Source of the DNA: an uncultured Prevotella sp.
Lineage (GTDB): Bacteria; Bacteroidota; Bacteroidia; Bacteroidales; Bacteroidaceae
Assembly (NCBI GenBank): GCA_900315695.1
Contig: ONAE01000004.1
Coordinates: 1 to 45,329 of the forward strand
Length of the DNA: 45,329 bases
Reading direction: 5' to 3'
A program made the translations under genes and the position numbers. This document shows, in pieces, positions 24,399 through 32,461 of the stretch. The first letter of the stretch is position 1. Each line of letters begins with the position of its first letter. The notes under the pieces were generated by a model. It saw only the letters and a program-made list of their open reading frames with translations, was not told the DNA's origin and searched no databases.

Positions 24399-24753
24399 TT
24401 CCCAGGGCAAAAAATTGCGGTCTTCTAACAAACATTAACCATCTGGTTATCAGTTATTTAAATATACAATTTATATAAAAATATACAGGGGTATACCCCT
24501 GTTAAAATTATAATTAAATATAAGTGGCAAAAAGGCGATTTACATATTTTAAGAGTCTTCGAGAAGTAATGATAAAGTATGGAATGTGGGCGCAAAGGTG
24601 CCTGACCCCATTGCGCCTTTATAGGTTGGAATCTTTCTTGATTCCTTGTTACGGTATCTGCCGAACATAATAAGAATGTTGCGCACAAGCAACACTTTTT
24701 GAGAAAAATGCTGTTTAGAGACAACATTTTAATGTAATAAGCCTATGTCAAAC
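24399..24753. other. AT-rich gap with palindromes and no gene
   Basis: About 350 bp without a convincing gene. It holds a perfect 18-bp palindrome ACAGGGGTATACCCCTGT (24485-24502), the imperfect repeat AAAGGTGC...GCGCCTTT (about 24596-24620), a small hairpin GTTGC-GCACAA-GCAAC and AAAATG...CATTTT. An 89-codon minus-strand frame has no promoter or recognisable product. Confidence 0.5.
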
Positions 24754-25013
24754 AAGGTATAGGTTAGGAAAAGCTACTCATTCTTGTCTTTCTCGAAGGT
24801 GATGCCTTGGTAGAGGGCTTGGGTGCCTTCGTTACTTGCTGGCAGGAAATGGAGACGGACACCACGAATATGCTTCTTTGCCTTGAAGTCCTTAAGATTG
24901 TCAACCTTCTCACTCTCAATCTCCAGTTTCATCATACCCCAGTCCTCCAGACGCACGCGATCGCCCTCACGAAGATGATTATTGATAACCTCAGCCAGAC
25001 TTAATAGCACACC
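24754..25013. repeat. 260-bp repeat, copy 1 (HU-like gene end)
   Basis: Same orientation as 28662-28921, with about nine mismatches by eye, all of them transitions. Homology begins about 20 bp beyond the stop codon and stops abruptly inside the gene. The breakpoint at 25014 is marked by a hairpin (GCCGAGCACATC-TTTC-GATGTCTCGGC, 25014-25040). Confidence 0.9.
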
Positions 25014-25022
25014 GCCGAGCAC
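24774..25022 (-). pseudogene. 5'-truncated HU-like gene
   Basis: Encodes GVLLSLAEVINNHLREGD through ITFEKDKNE, identical in protein to the last about 79 residues of the intact gene at 28682. The first 50 residues are missing and replaced by unrelated sequence. Base differences between the copies within the coding part are all silent. A start at 25022 (ML) is possible, but no promoter is present and half the DNA-binding fold is lost. Confidence 0.8.
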
Positions 25023-25091
25023 ATCTTTCGATGTCTCGGCGGGATAGATTACAACAGCAAGCTATTCTTCAATGATTTAAAAGAAGAAAGC

Positions 25092-25865
25092 CTACCTACA
25101 CTTGATGTCCTTGAACTGCCAGGTGCTGGAGGGCTCGATGAAGTCGAACTCCGTCGCATTTTCAGGCAGGGGTTGGAAGATGAGGGCGAAGCGCAGCTTC
25201 TGATAAGGCCAGGGAATCCTGGTGCTTGCAGGGGACACGGTGATGTTCTCCACACCTGTCAGCTCCAGCTTGCCGCCTTTATTTCCCTTGATATAGCCTT
25301 TTCCCTTGATACCCAAGCCTACATTCATGCTACTGGCCTCATATTCCAACTCCAGTCTTGTCTCCGTATCTGAGCAGGCTACGCGCACAATCTTTGTGTT
25401 GGTGACCTTCTTGTTGACATACACTGGGTTCTCGCGTACATATCTATATTTTGAATAGTCGGCCAGCGTCACTTTCGCATTATTCAGAATGCTGGGTCCC
25501 TCTTCCGTACGGCCAGCCTTCACGTAGAGCTCGTTGATCTTTCGGGTGATCTGCATCTGATCGGTATAACCGTACTTGCAGTTCAGCTTGGCTGCCTCCT
25601 CATATTTGCCGAGGGCATCCTCCCAGTACTCTCCACCCTCATAGTCCTTGGCACTTTCCATCGCGTCCTTAAAGCTCTGTTCATATTGTGCCTTCTCCTG
25701 GGCGAAGATCTCCATCTGCTTCTTGCGCTCAGCAGATTCGATAGTGTGGTTAAGAACGCCAAATACGCCACTGATGGTTGATGAGGTGTTCCAGTTTGTC
25801 CACTGTGCCTGCGCTGGCATCACTGCGACCAGTCCCAAGGCTAAAAACATCAGATTCTTTTTCAT
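25092..25865 (-). CDS. Exported protein with TPR-like helices, unknown
   Basis: A 257-residue protein with signal peptide MKKNLMFLALGLVAVMPAQA. Residues about 45-130 are helical, with a tetratricopeptide-like stretch (GEYWEDALGKYEEAAKLNCKYG). The C-terminal half is beta-rich (KLELTGVENITVSP, FDFIEPSSTWQFKDI). Three Cys are present. No family recognised. Last gene of a likely three-gene envelope operon on the minus strand. Confidence 0.65.
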   Translation of the reverse strand: MKKNLMFLALGLVAVMPAQAQWTNWNTSSTISGVFGVLNHTIESAERKKQMEIFAQEKAQYEQSFKDAMESAKDYEGGEYWEDALGKYEEAAKLNCKYGYTDQMQITRKINELYVKAGRTEEGPSILNNAKVTLADYSKYRYVRENPVYVNKKVTNTKIVRVACSDTETRLELEYEASSMNVGLGIKGKGYIKGNKGGKLELTGVENITVSPASTRIPWPYQKLRFALIFQPLPENATEFDFIEPSSTWQFKDIKCR

Positions 25866-25983
25866 CGTTTTATTGTTTTATTTATTGCATATTCCGTCAA
25901 CGACTTTACCTGACTATCGTTCTGCAAGACGAGCTTCGTGTCATCGCCGATGGCGGCAAGTAGCGTCGGCAAGGGGGAAGCCA

Positions 25984-26574
25984 TTACCAGTCGATACCGC
26001 TTTTTTCAGGATGCATCTTGTTAACCTTGCTGAGAGTAATCTTACCGTCCTCGGCTACGCTGGCATGCAGCCCGCAATAGGAAGAATTGACAGCATCCTC
26101 AAGATCTTCTTTTTTCGATACTCTGCCATTTTCATCCCAATGGTGATTAATAGTCTGGGTGTCGAGTTTTTCGCCTGCGGCATTAAAAGAGGTCACAGTA
26201 TATGACATTTCATAATTCAGACTATATTCGCCTTCGAAAGACTCCAGGTCATCCTTTATGCCATAGTGCAGGCAGATGGCCTCCTCGACGGGAAAAGCAG
26301 CCATGCTCTTTACGTCATAGGCTTGGCTCAGTTCCTCAGCAAAGGTCGGCAACTCGTTAATCTCTTTTACCTCGTCGCCGCTCTTGAGAGCATACTTGCC
26401 TTCGAAGAAGGTGTAATTGGTCTTCGGGCTTTTGATTCTGTAAATCACCTCCATGCTTGTACATTTCTTGTCAACAGTTGGTTTAACCGGATCATCCGAA
26501 TTAGAACACGACGTAAACACACTTGCGGCCCAGATCAGGGTGGTGGCAAGCAACCCATTCATTAACTTATTCAT
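25984..26574 (-). CDS. Lipoprotein, unknown
   Basis: A 196-residue predicted lipoprotein: signal MNKLMNGLLATTLIWAASVF with lipobox-like FTSC, followed by SNSDDP, an acidic start typical of Bacteroidota surface lipoproteins. The rest is beta-rich (MEVIYRIKSP, YSLNYEMSYTVTSF). No recognised domain. It lies between two other exported proteins in the same orientation. Confidence 0.65.
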   Translation of the reverse strand: MNKLMNGLLATTLIWAASVFTSCSNSDDPVKPTVDKKCTSMEVIYRIKSPKTNYTFFEGKYALKSGDEVKEINELPTFAEELSQAYDVKSMAAFPVEEAICLHYGIKDDLESFEGEYSLNYEMSYTVTSFNAAGEKLDTQTINHHWDENGRVSKKEDLEDAVNSSYCGLHASVAEDGKITLSKVNKMHPEKSGIDW

Positions 26575-26640
26575 AATTGTATCTGTTATTGGATAATCTT
26601 GAATCTTTTTTCCTTGTTGATGCTATTGACGGCAGTCTTG

Positions 26641-27195
26641 TTAGAGACTGCTATTCGATTGCTCTGTGATTTTTCCGTTGGCATCAATGAATATTACGAC
26701 CTTATGTCCTTTATTCATTCTCTTTGCTAATTCAGACAGTGACTCGCCTACGGGAACATTAAGCTCAGTCGAAGTATTTGAAAGTTCAATATCTGCAACC
26801 ACAGTGTCATCGTTATTCACAGTCATGACATCAATATCCCTAGTGACTTCGAAATTAAATACCTCAGTAGAAGCCTTATCCTCCAAAGGAGTAGCAACTG
26901 TATGCAACTCTACCGTGCAAGGCAGTTTGCTGACAGGAATTTCGACGGTCTTGGTGTACGCCGGATTACTCATGGCCTCTACGAAACCATTTCCATCAGC
27001 ATCGGTACCATATACGTTTACCTTAAATAGCCCAAGTGTGGCATCATTGGATGTAACTTTGTACTTCACAACAGCCTTGGTAAACGTGGGCTTTTTAGGC
27101 TCGTCGTTGTTGTTACTGCTGCAAGATGTTAGCACTGTTGTTGTCATGAGAGCAGCAAAGAGTATAGCTGCCATTGAAATTAAACTTTTTTTCAT
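26641..27195 (-). CDS. Lipoprotein, unknown
   Basis: A 184-residue predicted lipoprotein: signal MKKSLISMAAILFAALMTTT with TSC lipobox, then SSNNNDEP, another acidic surface-export type start. Remainder beta-rich (KAVVKYKVTSND, FNFEVTRDIDVM). The opening EPKKPTFTKAVVKYKV is similar in style to the next lipoprotein (VKPTVDKKCTSMEVIYRI), suggesting distant duplicates. First gene after a consensus promoter. Confidence 0.7.
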   Translation of the reverse strand: MKKSLISMAAILFAALMTTTVLTSCSSNNNDEPKKPTFTKAVVKYKVTSNDATLGLFKVNVYGTDADGNGFVEAMSNPAYTKTVEIPVSKLPCTVELHTVATPLEDKASTEVFNFEVTRDIDVMTVNNDDTVVADIELSNTSTELNVPVGESLSELAKRMNKGHKVVIFIDANGKITEQSNSSL

Positions 27196-27300
27196 TTTTT
27201 TGTTAAATTGTTAAAATAAAATAATCATCTATTACTTTCATGAAGGATTTACTCCCCTTTCATAATAATCGTTGTTATCGTTCCCATTAATTTCTTACCG

Positions 27301-27333
27301 CAAAGGTACTCAAAAACAACAAAGATAGCAAAG
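27301..27333 (-). promoter_or_regulatory. Promoter of the envelope-protein operon
   Basis: On the minus strand the -33 TTTG is at 27329-27332, followed by a 20-bp gap and TACCTTTG (27301-27308). The leader is about 100 nt. Tandem 18-bp repeats lie just upstream (27354-27391), where an activator would bind. Confidence 0.75.
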
Positions 27334-27353
27334 TCTAAATCGCTACGAGTGTT

Positions 27354-27391
27354 TTTTTGCATTAGCTGAGACATTTTTGCATTAGCTGAGA
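27354..27391. repeat. Two tandem 18-bp sites, probable AraC-type operator
   Basis: TTTTTGCATTAGCTGAGA occurs at 27354-27371 and again, identical, at 27374-27391, a 20-bp period (two helical turns). They sit between the divergent promoters of the exported-protein operon and the AraC-type regulator gene, about 20 bp upstream of the operon's -33 box. Tandem direct sites two turns apart are typical of AraC-family operators. Confidence 0.7.
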
Positions 27392-27510
27392 GTCATCCTA
27401 CCCCCACATATTCGCTCATTAACGAAATTTTAACATCGTCAACCACCGACAAAATGGTAAAAAACAAAATTAATTTTATGAGAACTCACCCGATTTCAAG
27501 GAAAAAGTAG

Positions 27511-27518
27511 TAATTTTG
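27511..27518 (+). promoter_or_regulatory. -7 box of the AraC-type regulator gene
   Basis: TAATTTTG, 29 bp before the ATG. No TTTG at the usual -33 distance, which would fit a weak or activator-dependent promoter. Confidence 0.5.
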
Positions 27519-27547
27519 CGGCGTAAATGCAGCAATAATAAAACGAT

Positions 27548-28648
27548 ATGCCTGAACAGATAACTCCATTGTCGATACTATATCTCCTGCTTCACGGTGC
27601 AGGAACTGCCGTATCCTTTGTGCTGTTCCTCTACCTGTTGCTGTGTCGGGGCAAGGCTATCGCGCCCGACATCACGCCACCCGCCCAACTGCGCCGCTGG
27701 GCAGCGGCATTATTCGCTATCATGGCCATGACCCACATCTGGTGGATACTATTCTATACGTACTCGAGCGACACCAACTCAGTGATTTACGGGCTACTCG
27801 TCGCTATCGACTGTATGGCACTCCCCCCCGTCTTCGTCGGCACACTGCTGACCATGCTGCAGGACCGCCGCCGACCACTGTGGCCCATTGTAGTCGTCAT
27901 GACGCCCTGCGCAGTGATCGCAGTGTTACAAACCGCCCTGCCATCCATCGACCTCACGACCCCGAACAAGGTCTATGGGCTAGTCCTCATTGTGGCCTTC
28001 ATTATATATATGATGGTGGCCGTGAGACAATATGGGCGGTGGCTACGTGACAACTATGCCGACCTGGAGCACAAGGAGGTGTGGCTCAGCCTTACGCTGC
28101 TCATCGGCCTCATGCTATTGCTCATAAGTTATGAATATACCGACAACTACGTGATGTGTACCATCGCCCACCTCCTCGGATTCCCGCAGGCAGGTCTCCT
28201 GCTATGGCGCGTGGAGACATTGAAAGACCTGAGCACCGACAGCCTCACCCCCCACTTGGCCCCAAGTGACGCTTGCCTAAACAAGGCCCCCTCTCCCAAG
28301 GGCGAGGCTTCACATATCGGCCAACTGCTGGCGAAGCACTGCGAGGACACGCAGCTTTACCTGCAGACAGACCTGACCTTACCACAACTCTCGGCAGCCG
28401 TCGGTGTGAACCGCTACTATCTCAGCCAGTATTTCGCTAGTCAGGATACAAGCTACTATGAATACATCCACGACCTCCGCATAAGTCACTTCGTGGCCCG
28501 CTACCGCGAGCTTGCCGCTGCTCATGAGCCCATTGGTGCTCAGCAGCTGGCCTACGAGAGCGGTTACCACAGCTACAGCACCTTCAGCACCGCCTTCAAG
28601 CACCGCATGCACAAGAGTGTCACCACTTGGATGCTCGAAGAGCGGTAG
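27548..28648 (+). CDS. Membrane-anchored AraC-family regulator
   Basis: A 366-residue protein. Residues 1-225 hold about seven transmembrane segments (LYLLLHGAGTAVSFVLFLYLL, VYGLVLIVAFIIYMMVAV and others). Residues 255-366 form an AraC/HTH_18 DNA-binding domain (LTLPQLSAAVGVNRYYLSQYF, SGYHSYSTFSTAFKHRM). It probably senses a membrane or periplasmic cue and acts on nearby promoters, the obvious target being the divergent exported-protein operon. The linker at 28250-28310 is rich in CCCC/GGGC and reads like an inserted intergenic repeat. Confidence 0.85.
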   Translation: MPEQITPLSILYLLLHGAGTAVSFVLFLYLLLCRGKAIAPDITPPAQLRRWAAALFAIMAMTHIWWILFYTYSSDTNSVIYGLLVAIDCMALPPVFVGTLLTMLQDRRRPLWPIVVVMTPCAVIAVLQTALPSIDLTTPNKVYGLVLIVAFIIYMMVAVRQYGRWLRDNYADLEHKEVWLSLTLLIGLMLLLISYEYTDNYVMCTIAHLLGFPQAGLLLWRVETLKDLSTDSLTPHLAPSDACLNKAPSPKGEASHIGQLLAKHCEDTQLYLQTDLTLPQLSAAVGVNRYYLSQYFASQDTSYYEYIHDLRISHFVARYRELAAAHEPIGAQQLAYESGYHSYSTFSTAFKHRMHKSVTTWMLEER

Positions 28649-28661
28649 CATTTGGGGATAA

Positions 28662-28921
28662 AAGGCATAGGTCGGGAAAAACTACTCATTCTTGTCTTTC
28701 TCGAAGGTGATGCCTTGGTAGAGGGCTTGGGTGCCTTCGTTACTTGCTGGCAGGAAATGGAGACGGACACCACGAATGTGCTTCTTTGCCTTGAAGTCCT
28801 TAAGATTGTCAACCTTCTCACTTTCAATCTCCAGTTTCATCATACCCCAGTCTTCCAGACGCACGCGATCGCCCTCACGGAGATGATTATTGATAACCTC
28901 AGCCAAACTTAATAGCACACC
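28662..28921. repeat. 260-bp repeat, copy 2 (within the intact HU-like gene)
   Basis: The counterpart of 24754-25013 in the same orientation. The two copies bracket a 3.6-kb block of three exported-protein genes and the AraC-type regulator. Recombination between them could delete or amplify that block. Confidence 0.9.
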
Positions 28922-29071
28922 ACGAACATTTGAAGGATGGGTACCCATTCGTTGGGCTGCTTCCTTGACAATCTGTCTGCTTTCAACAGTCTGATAGTGT
29001 ACTGCCACAGCCTTGTATTTACCATAGGTTGGCAGCGTTGGTTTGGTTTCTTTCTTGATTCGATACTTCAT
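28682..29071 (-). CDS. HU-like DNA-binding protein
   Basis: A 129-residue protein of the Bacteroidota HU/IHF-like type: MKYRIKKETKPTLP, then ESRQIVKEAAQRMGTHPSNV (helical dimerisation half) and GDRVRLEDWGMMKLEIE, leading to the basic DNA-binding arm. Longer than classical HU (about 90 residues). Relatives are commonly found beside VirE/BT4734-type genes, as here, where the VapE-like gene is divergent across a repeat-rich gap. Expected to bend DNA, perhaps at that gap. A TAAATTTG box (29096-29103, minus strand) gives a leader of about 20 nt. Confidence 0.85.
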   Translation of the reverse strand: MKYRIKKETKPTLPTYGKYKAVAVHYQTVESRQIVKEAAQRMGTHPSNVRGVLLSLAEVINNHLREGDRVRLEDWGMMKLEIESEKVDNLKDFKAKKHIRGVRLHFLPASNEGTQALYQGITFEKDKNE

Positions 29072-29192
29072 ATTGCGTTTTATCTAATTTTTGTGCAAAT
29101 TTAATCATTTTCTAGAGAATAATAAAATAATTCGCCGAAAATTGAAATTTTGCCTTATGATTTTAGAGAATGCGAAATGCAAATATAAAATT

Positions 29193-29300
29193 TACATACA
29201 TACCTACATAAATGTATATTAATTATCTTTATATTAGAGATTTACCAACTTTTCTACATACATAATAACTACATTCAAACTACATGCTAACTACATACAT
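29193..29300. repeat. Left CTACAT iteron array
   Basis: CTACAT occurs at 29204, 29254, 29269, 29280 and 29291 (first base of each), with extra ACATAC/TACAT copies at 29193-29203 and 29294-29300. The last three are 11 bp apart, on one face of the helix. The segment AACTACATTCAAACTACAT (29267-29285) recurs inverted in the right array. Confidence 0.85.
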
Positions 29301-29372
29301 TTTGTTGTCTATAGGCTAGGAACAAAACACAATTGCCCTATTTGCAAGTTTTTTCCTTAATACTTATTGAAT

Positions 29373-29455
29373 AATTCTCTAGAGAATTTAAGAGTTTTCT
29401 TACTTATTAGCAATTGCTGGTAAGGCTACTTGATAGAAAATTCTCTAGAGAATTT
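29373..29455. repeat. Two CTCTAGAG palindromes between the iteron arrays
   Basis: AATTCTCTAGAGAATT (29373-29388) and AAATTCTCTAGAGAATTT (29438-29455) are perfect palindromes with centres 66 bp apart. A one-mismatch relative (TTTTCTAGAGAA, 29108-29119) lies just upstream of the HU-like gene. They fall close to the centre of symmetry of the inverted iteron arrays. Confidence 0.85.
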
Positions 29456-29528
29456 ATTTGCTATCATTAATGGTAGAAATTGCAGATGGGTATAATTGAT
29501 TCTAAAACTACGTTATCGGGCTGTTTTT

Positions 29529-29640
29529 ATGTAGTATTTATGTAGTTATATGTAGTTTGAATGTAGTTATCATGTAGGTAGGAAACTTTCAAAATGCCTG
29601 TATTTACAAGCAGTTTGAGTCATTTTATGTAGGTATGTAG
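29529..29640. repeat. Right ATGTAG iteron array
   Basis: ATGTAG starts at 29529, 29540, 29550, 29561 and 29572, a spacing of 10-11 bp, and again at 29627 and 29635. ATGTAGTTTGAATGTAGTT (29550-29568) is the exact reverse complement of 29267-29285 in the left array, 264 bp away. The pattern suggests cooperative binding of one protein along one face of the DNA. Confidence 0.85.
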
Positions 29641-29671
29641 GTAAAATGGTAGAAAAATCTTTTAAATATAG

Positions 29672-29702
29672 TTTGTAATTTAGCATTTTTGTTATACCTT
29701 TG
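29672..29702 (+). promoter_or_regulatory. Promoter of the VapE-like gene
   Basis: TTTG (29672-29675), 19 bp, TACCTTTG (29695-29702). The right iteron array ends 32 bp upstream of the -33 box, so iteron binding could also control this promoter. Confidence 0.75.
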
Positions 29703-29732
29703 CAAGTCGAAACCATCAATCATATTGAAGAC

Positions 29733-31847
29733 ATGAATATTACATTACTAAAGAAAACAGGTTCCAAAGAGGTCATCGACCGTATTGAACTCTCAGAATT
29801 AGCTGCAGCGATTAAAAATGGAGTGTATAAAAATACGGTTACCAGAACGCGTGAGGTATATCATCTTATGAATCCTCATCGACAGGAGGACGGACAGATA
29901 GACACGCAATGGGAAGGCGGCATCAAGTTGCCAAGAATCTGTTTTACTGCCGACTATATCAATCGCAAGGGGACATGGGCGATGATTGCCTACAACGGTC
30001 TTGTGGTCTTAGAGATTAATGACCTTCAGACTTATGAGAAAGCAGTAGAGGTTAGGGAGTTGGCAAAGAAACTGCCAGAGACGATGATGTGCTTTCTTGG
30101 TGGCTCGGGCAGAAGTGTGAAGATCGTTTGTAGAGGTCAGTTGTTTGATGGAGATTTGCCTAAGGGCGAAGAGGATATCAAGCAGTTCCACCTTAATCTA
30201 TATAACACAGCGCGTAGGGCGTATCAGAACCAGTTTGGCTTTGATATAGAGTTCCTGGAACCTCGATTAAATCGTACCATTTACATGAGTGCAGATCCTG
30301 AGATGTGGTTTAATACAGACGCTCGTCCGTTTTATGCTGACACAGAGAACCACGAGTTGCCTCAGCCTGTAGTGATCAGTCGCGAAGAGGATCACTTGAT
30401 GCCAGGACGAACTGTAACACGCACCTATCACTTGAACTGGACTTTTATTGTTGAGACCGTGATGGGCCATTACTTCGAATTGCCCGACGAGAACAAGGAG
30501 GCCACTTTGCTGATGCAGATAGCCTCGATGTGTCTGGATCAGGGTATTCCTCAAGCTCATGCCAAGGGATTGACTTTGCTTCATCCGGTTCTGAACCGCG
30601 ACAAACTGCTTGTAGAGAAGATTTTCCAAAGCGTTTACAGCGTTTTGGAACAGGAGGATTATCGCGAGAAGCACAAGATTCATCCACTACGTAGTGTTCC
30701 TGATGATACCATCCAAGCGATGAAAACGGAGATTTTCCTTAATTCCAACTTCGATATGCGCAAGAATCTGTTGACTGGTGTGGCCGAGTATCGCGAGAAG
30801 TTCAGCGATGACCAGCGGTTCAAGCCTCTGACAGAGGAGGTGCGCAACGATATGACACTACGTGCTACGGAGTTAGGTCTGAAAGCATGGGATAGGAACG
30901 TGAACCGTTTTATCGATTCCACCCGTATTGAACAATACGACCCAGTAAACACCTGGCTCGACAAGCTGCCCGCTTGGGATGGACATGATTATATCGCTGA
31001 CCTTGCCGCCCGCGTGCCAACCTCCCAGCCCCATTGGCCCAAGTATCTAAAGTTCTGGCTGACAGGTATGGTTGCCCAATGGCGCGAGAGCGACAAACAG
31101 CTGACTGGCAATGCGTTAACGCCACTACTGATTGGCAGGCAGGGTTGCGGAAAGACGCGATTCTGCAAGATTATCCTGCCTCCAGAACTGCGTGACTACT
31201 ATAACGACAAATTGAATTTCAAAAACGAGTTCGATTTGAATATTGCTCTTACCTCATTTGCTCTGATAAACATCGATGAATTCGATAAAACCACGAATTC
31301 TCAGCAGATAGTACTCAAATATCTGTTGTCATCGAGCGATGTCAAGTTCCGTCCGCCATACGGCAAGACCATCAAGCTCTATCGCCGTTACACCTCGTTT
31401 ATCGGCACCACCAACCAGTTGAAACCACTGGTGGATCCAACAGGAAGTCGCCGATTCGTCTGCGTAGGTGTCAATGGCAACATCAACTTCGAGGATAATC
31501 TCAACCATGAGCAGCTCTTTGCCCAAGCCTTACACCTATTTAATAAAGGTGAGCGATTCTGGCTGAACGATGATGAGATCAAGACGCTGATAGCAGAGAA
31601 TGAGCCCTATCAGCATCTGAACGACCTGGTGGAAATGATTGGTGAGACTTTCCGTGCTCCAAAGGAAAACGAAACAGCCAAATGGTGGAGTCTTGGCGAA
31701 ATCAGCGCTTTGCTGGCCACGCGTTATCCCAACTTCGATCCAGAGACGACATTCAAGAAGATCGGCAACGCTCTAAACGACATCCAGTTCAACTTCAAGA
31801 GCAAGCGCACCACCAAGCACATGCAATACTGGCTGATAGAGAAATAA
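29733..31847 (+). CDS. VirE/BT4734-type primase-helicase-like protein (VapE family)
   Basis: A 704-residue protein. Residues about 1-190 match the BT4734/BF3469 (VirE N-terminal) domain, thought to be primase-like. Residues about 410-600 form a VapE/VirE AAA+ ATPase: Walker A GRQGCGKT (468-475), Walker B ALINIDEFDK, sensor SFIGTTN and arginine finger GSRRFV. The C-terminal 90 residues look like a winged helix. Such proteins are found in phage satellites, plasmids and integrated elements, where they are linked to replication. The start was set at ATG 29733, because the upstream in-frame TTG (29700) belongs to the -7 box. A fragment of a second copy is at 12303. Confidence 0.88.
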   Translation: MNITLLKKTGSKEVIDRIELSELAAAIKNGVYKNTVTRTREVYHLMNPHRQEDGQIDTQWEGGIKLPRICFTADYINRKGTWAMIAYNGLVVLEINDLQTYEKAVEVRELAKKLPETMMCFLGGSGRSVKIVCRGQLFDGDLPKGEEDIKQFHLNLYNTARRAYQNQFGFDIEFLEPRLNRTIYMSADPEMWFNTDARPFYADTENHELPQPVVISREEDHLMPGRTVTRTYHLNWTFIVETVMGHYFELPDENKEATLLMQIASMCLDQGIPQAHAKGLTLLHPVLNRDKLLVEKIFQSVYSVLEQEDYREKHKIHPLRSVPDDTIQAMKTEIFLNSNFDMRKNLLTGVAEYREKFSDDQRFKPLTEEVRNDMTLRATELGLKAWDRNVNRFIDSTRIEQYDPVNTWLDKLPAWDGHDYIADLAARVPTSQPHWPKYLKFWLTGMVAQWRESDKQLTGNALTPLLIGRQGCGKTRFCKIILPPELRDYYNDKLNFKNEFDLNIALTSFALINIDEFDKTTNSQQIVLKYLLSSSDVKFRPPYGKTIKLYRRYTSFIGTTNQLKPLVDPTGSRRFVCVGVNGNINFEDNLNHEQLFAQALHLFNKGERFWLNDDEIKTLIAENEPYQHLNDLVEMIGETFRAPKENETAKWWSLGEISALLATRYPNFDPETTFKKIGNALNDIQFNFKSKRTTKHMQYWLIEK

Positions 31848-31880
31848 CAACATAAGTGAATACGTTTAATTATAGCTAAT

Positions 31881-32414
31881 ATGAAGATTTGTGTATTTTG
31901 TTCTGCTAACCAGCAGATTGACCCTGAGTTCTTCACGATGACAGAAGAACTGGGAAAGTGGGTGGCAAAAAATGGTCATTCCATCGTGTATGGAGGCGTG
32001 AATCAAGGGCTCATGGAGTGTTTAGGCAAGGCCACAAAAGAGGCCGGAGGTCGTACGATTGGTATCATTCCGATGATTGTAGAGAAGTCTGGACGCATGA
32101 GTGACTATGTGGAAATAGAAATCCCCTGCGATAACCTGACGGATCGTAAACAGCTGATGATGGACCAGAGTGATGTCTTTATCGCCCTGCCGGGTGGCAT
32201 CGGCACGATGGATGAGGTGTTCACAGTAGCAGCCTCAGCCACCATCGGCTATCATGACAAACTGGTAATCCTCTATAACATGAAAGGTTTCTGGAATCCG
32301 CTGATAGCGATGCTCGATGAGCTACAAAGCAAAGGGATGATTCGTGGGAATTGGCGAGACATCATAAAAACAGCCGATTCCATCGAAGAAATCAGCCGTT
32401 TGATAATAAGATAA
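31881..32414 (+). CDS. LOG-family protein (TIGR00730 type)
   Basis: A 177-residue Rossmann-fold protein. MKICVFCSANQQID, SIVYGGVNQGLM and the signature PGGIGTMDE identify the LOG (cytokinin-activating phosphoribohydrolase / lysine decarboxylase-like) family. Bacterial members cleave nucleoside 5'-monophosphates such as cytokinin ribotides or AMP to release the base. It starts 33 bp after the VapE-like gene without a clear promoter of its own and is followed by a strong terminator. Confidence 0.9.
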   Translation: MKICVFCSANQQIDPEFFTMTEELGKWVAKNGHSIVYGGVNQGLMECLGKATKEAGGRTIGIIPMIVEKSGRMSDYVEIEIPCDNLTDRKQLMMDQSDVFIALPGGIGTMDEVFTVAASATIGYHDKLVILYNMKGFWNPLIAMLDELQSKGMIRGNWRDIIKTADSIEEISRLIIR

Positions 32415-32445
32415 GAGCCTTGCTAATTGCAAGGCTCTTATTTAT
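32411..32445. terminator. Terminator between convergent LOG and FprA genes
   Basis: Perfect 13-bp stem ATAAGAGCCTTGC (32411-32423) / GCAAGGCTCTTAT (32429-32441) with a 5-base loop, followed by TTATAG. Overlaps the LOG stop codon. Confidence 0.85.
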
Positions 32446-32461
32446 AGAATCTGTCTTATTC

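Noticed and set aside
24458-24727. Minus-strand frame of 89 codons with many Cys
   Set aside because: No promoter, runs through palindromes, low-complexity tail; looks like intergenic DNA open by chance.
29193-29640. CRISPR array
   Set aside because: Repeats are only 6-19 bp, lie 10-11 bp apart without spacers, and occur in inverse orientation on the two sides; they are iterons.
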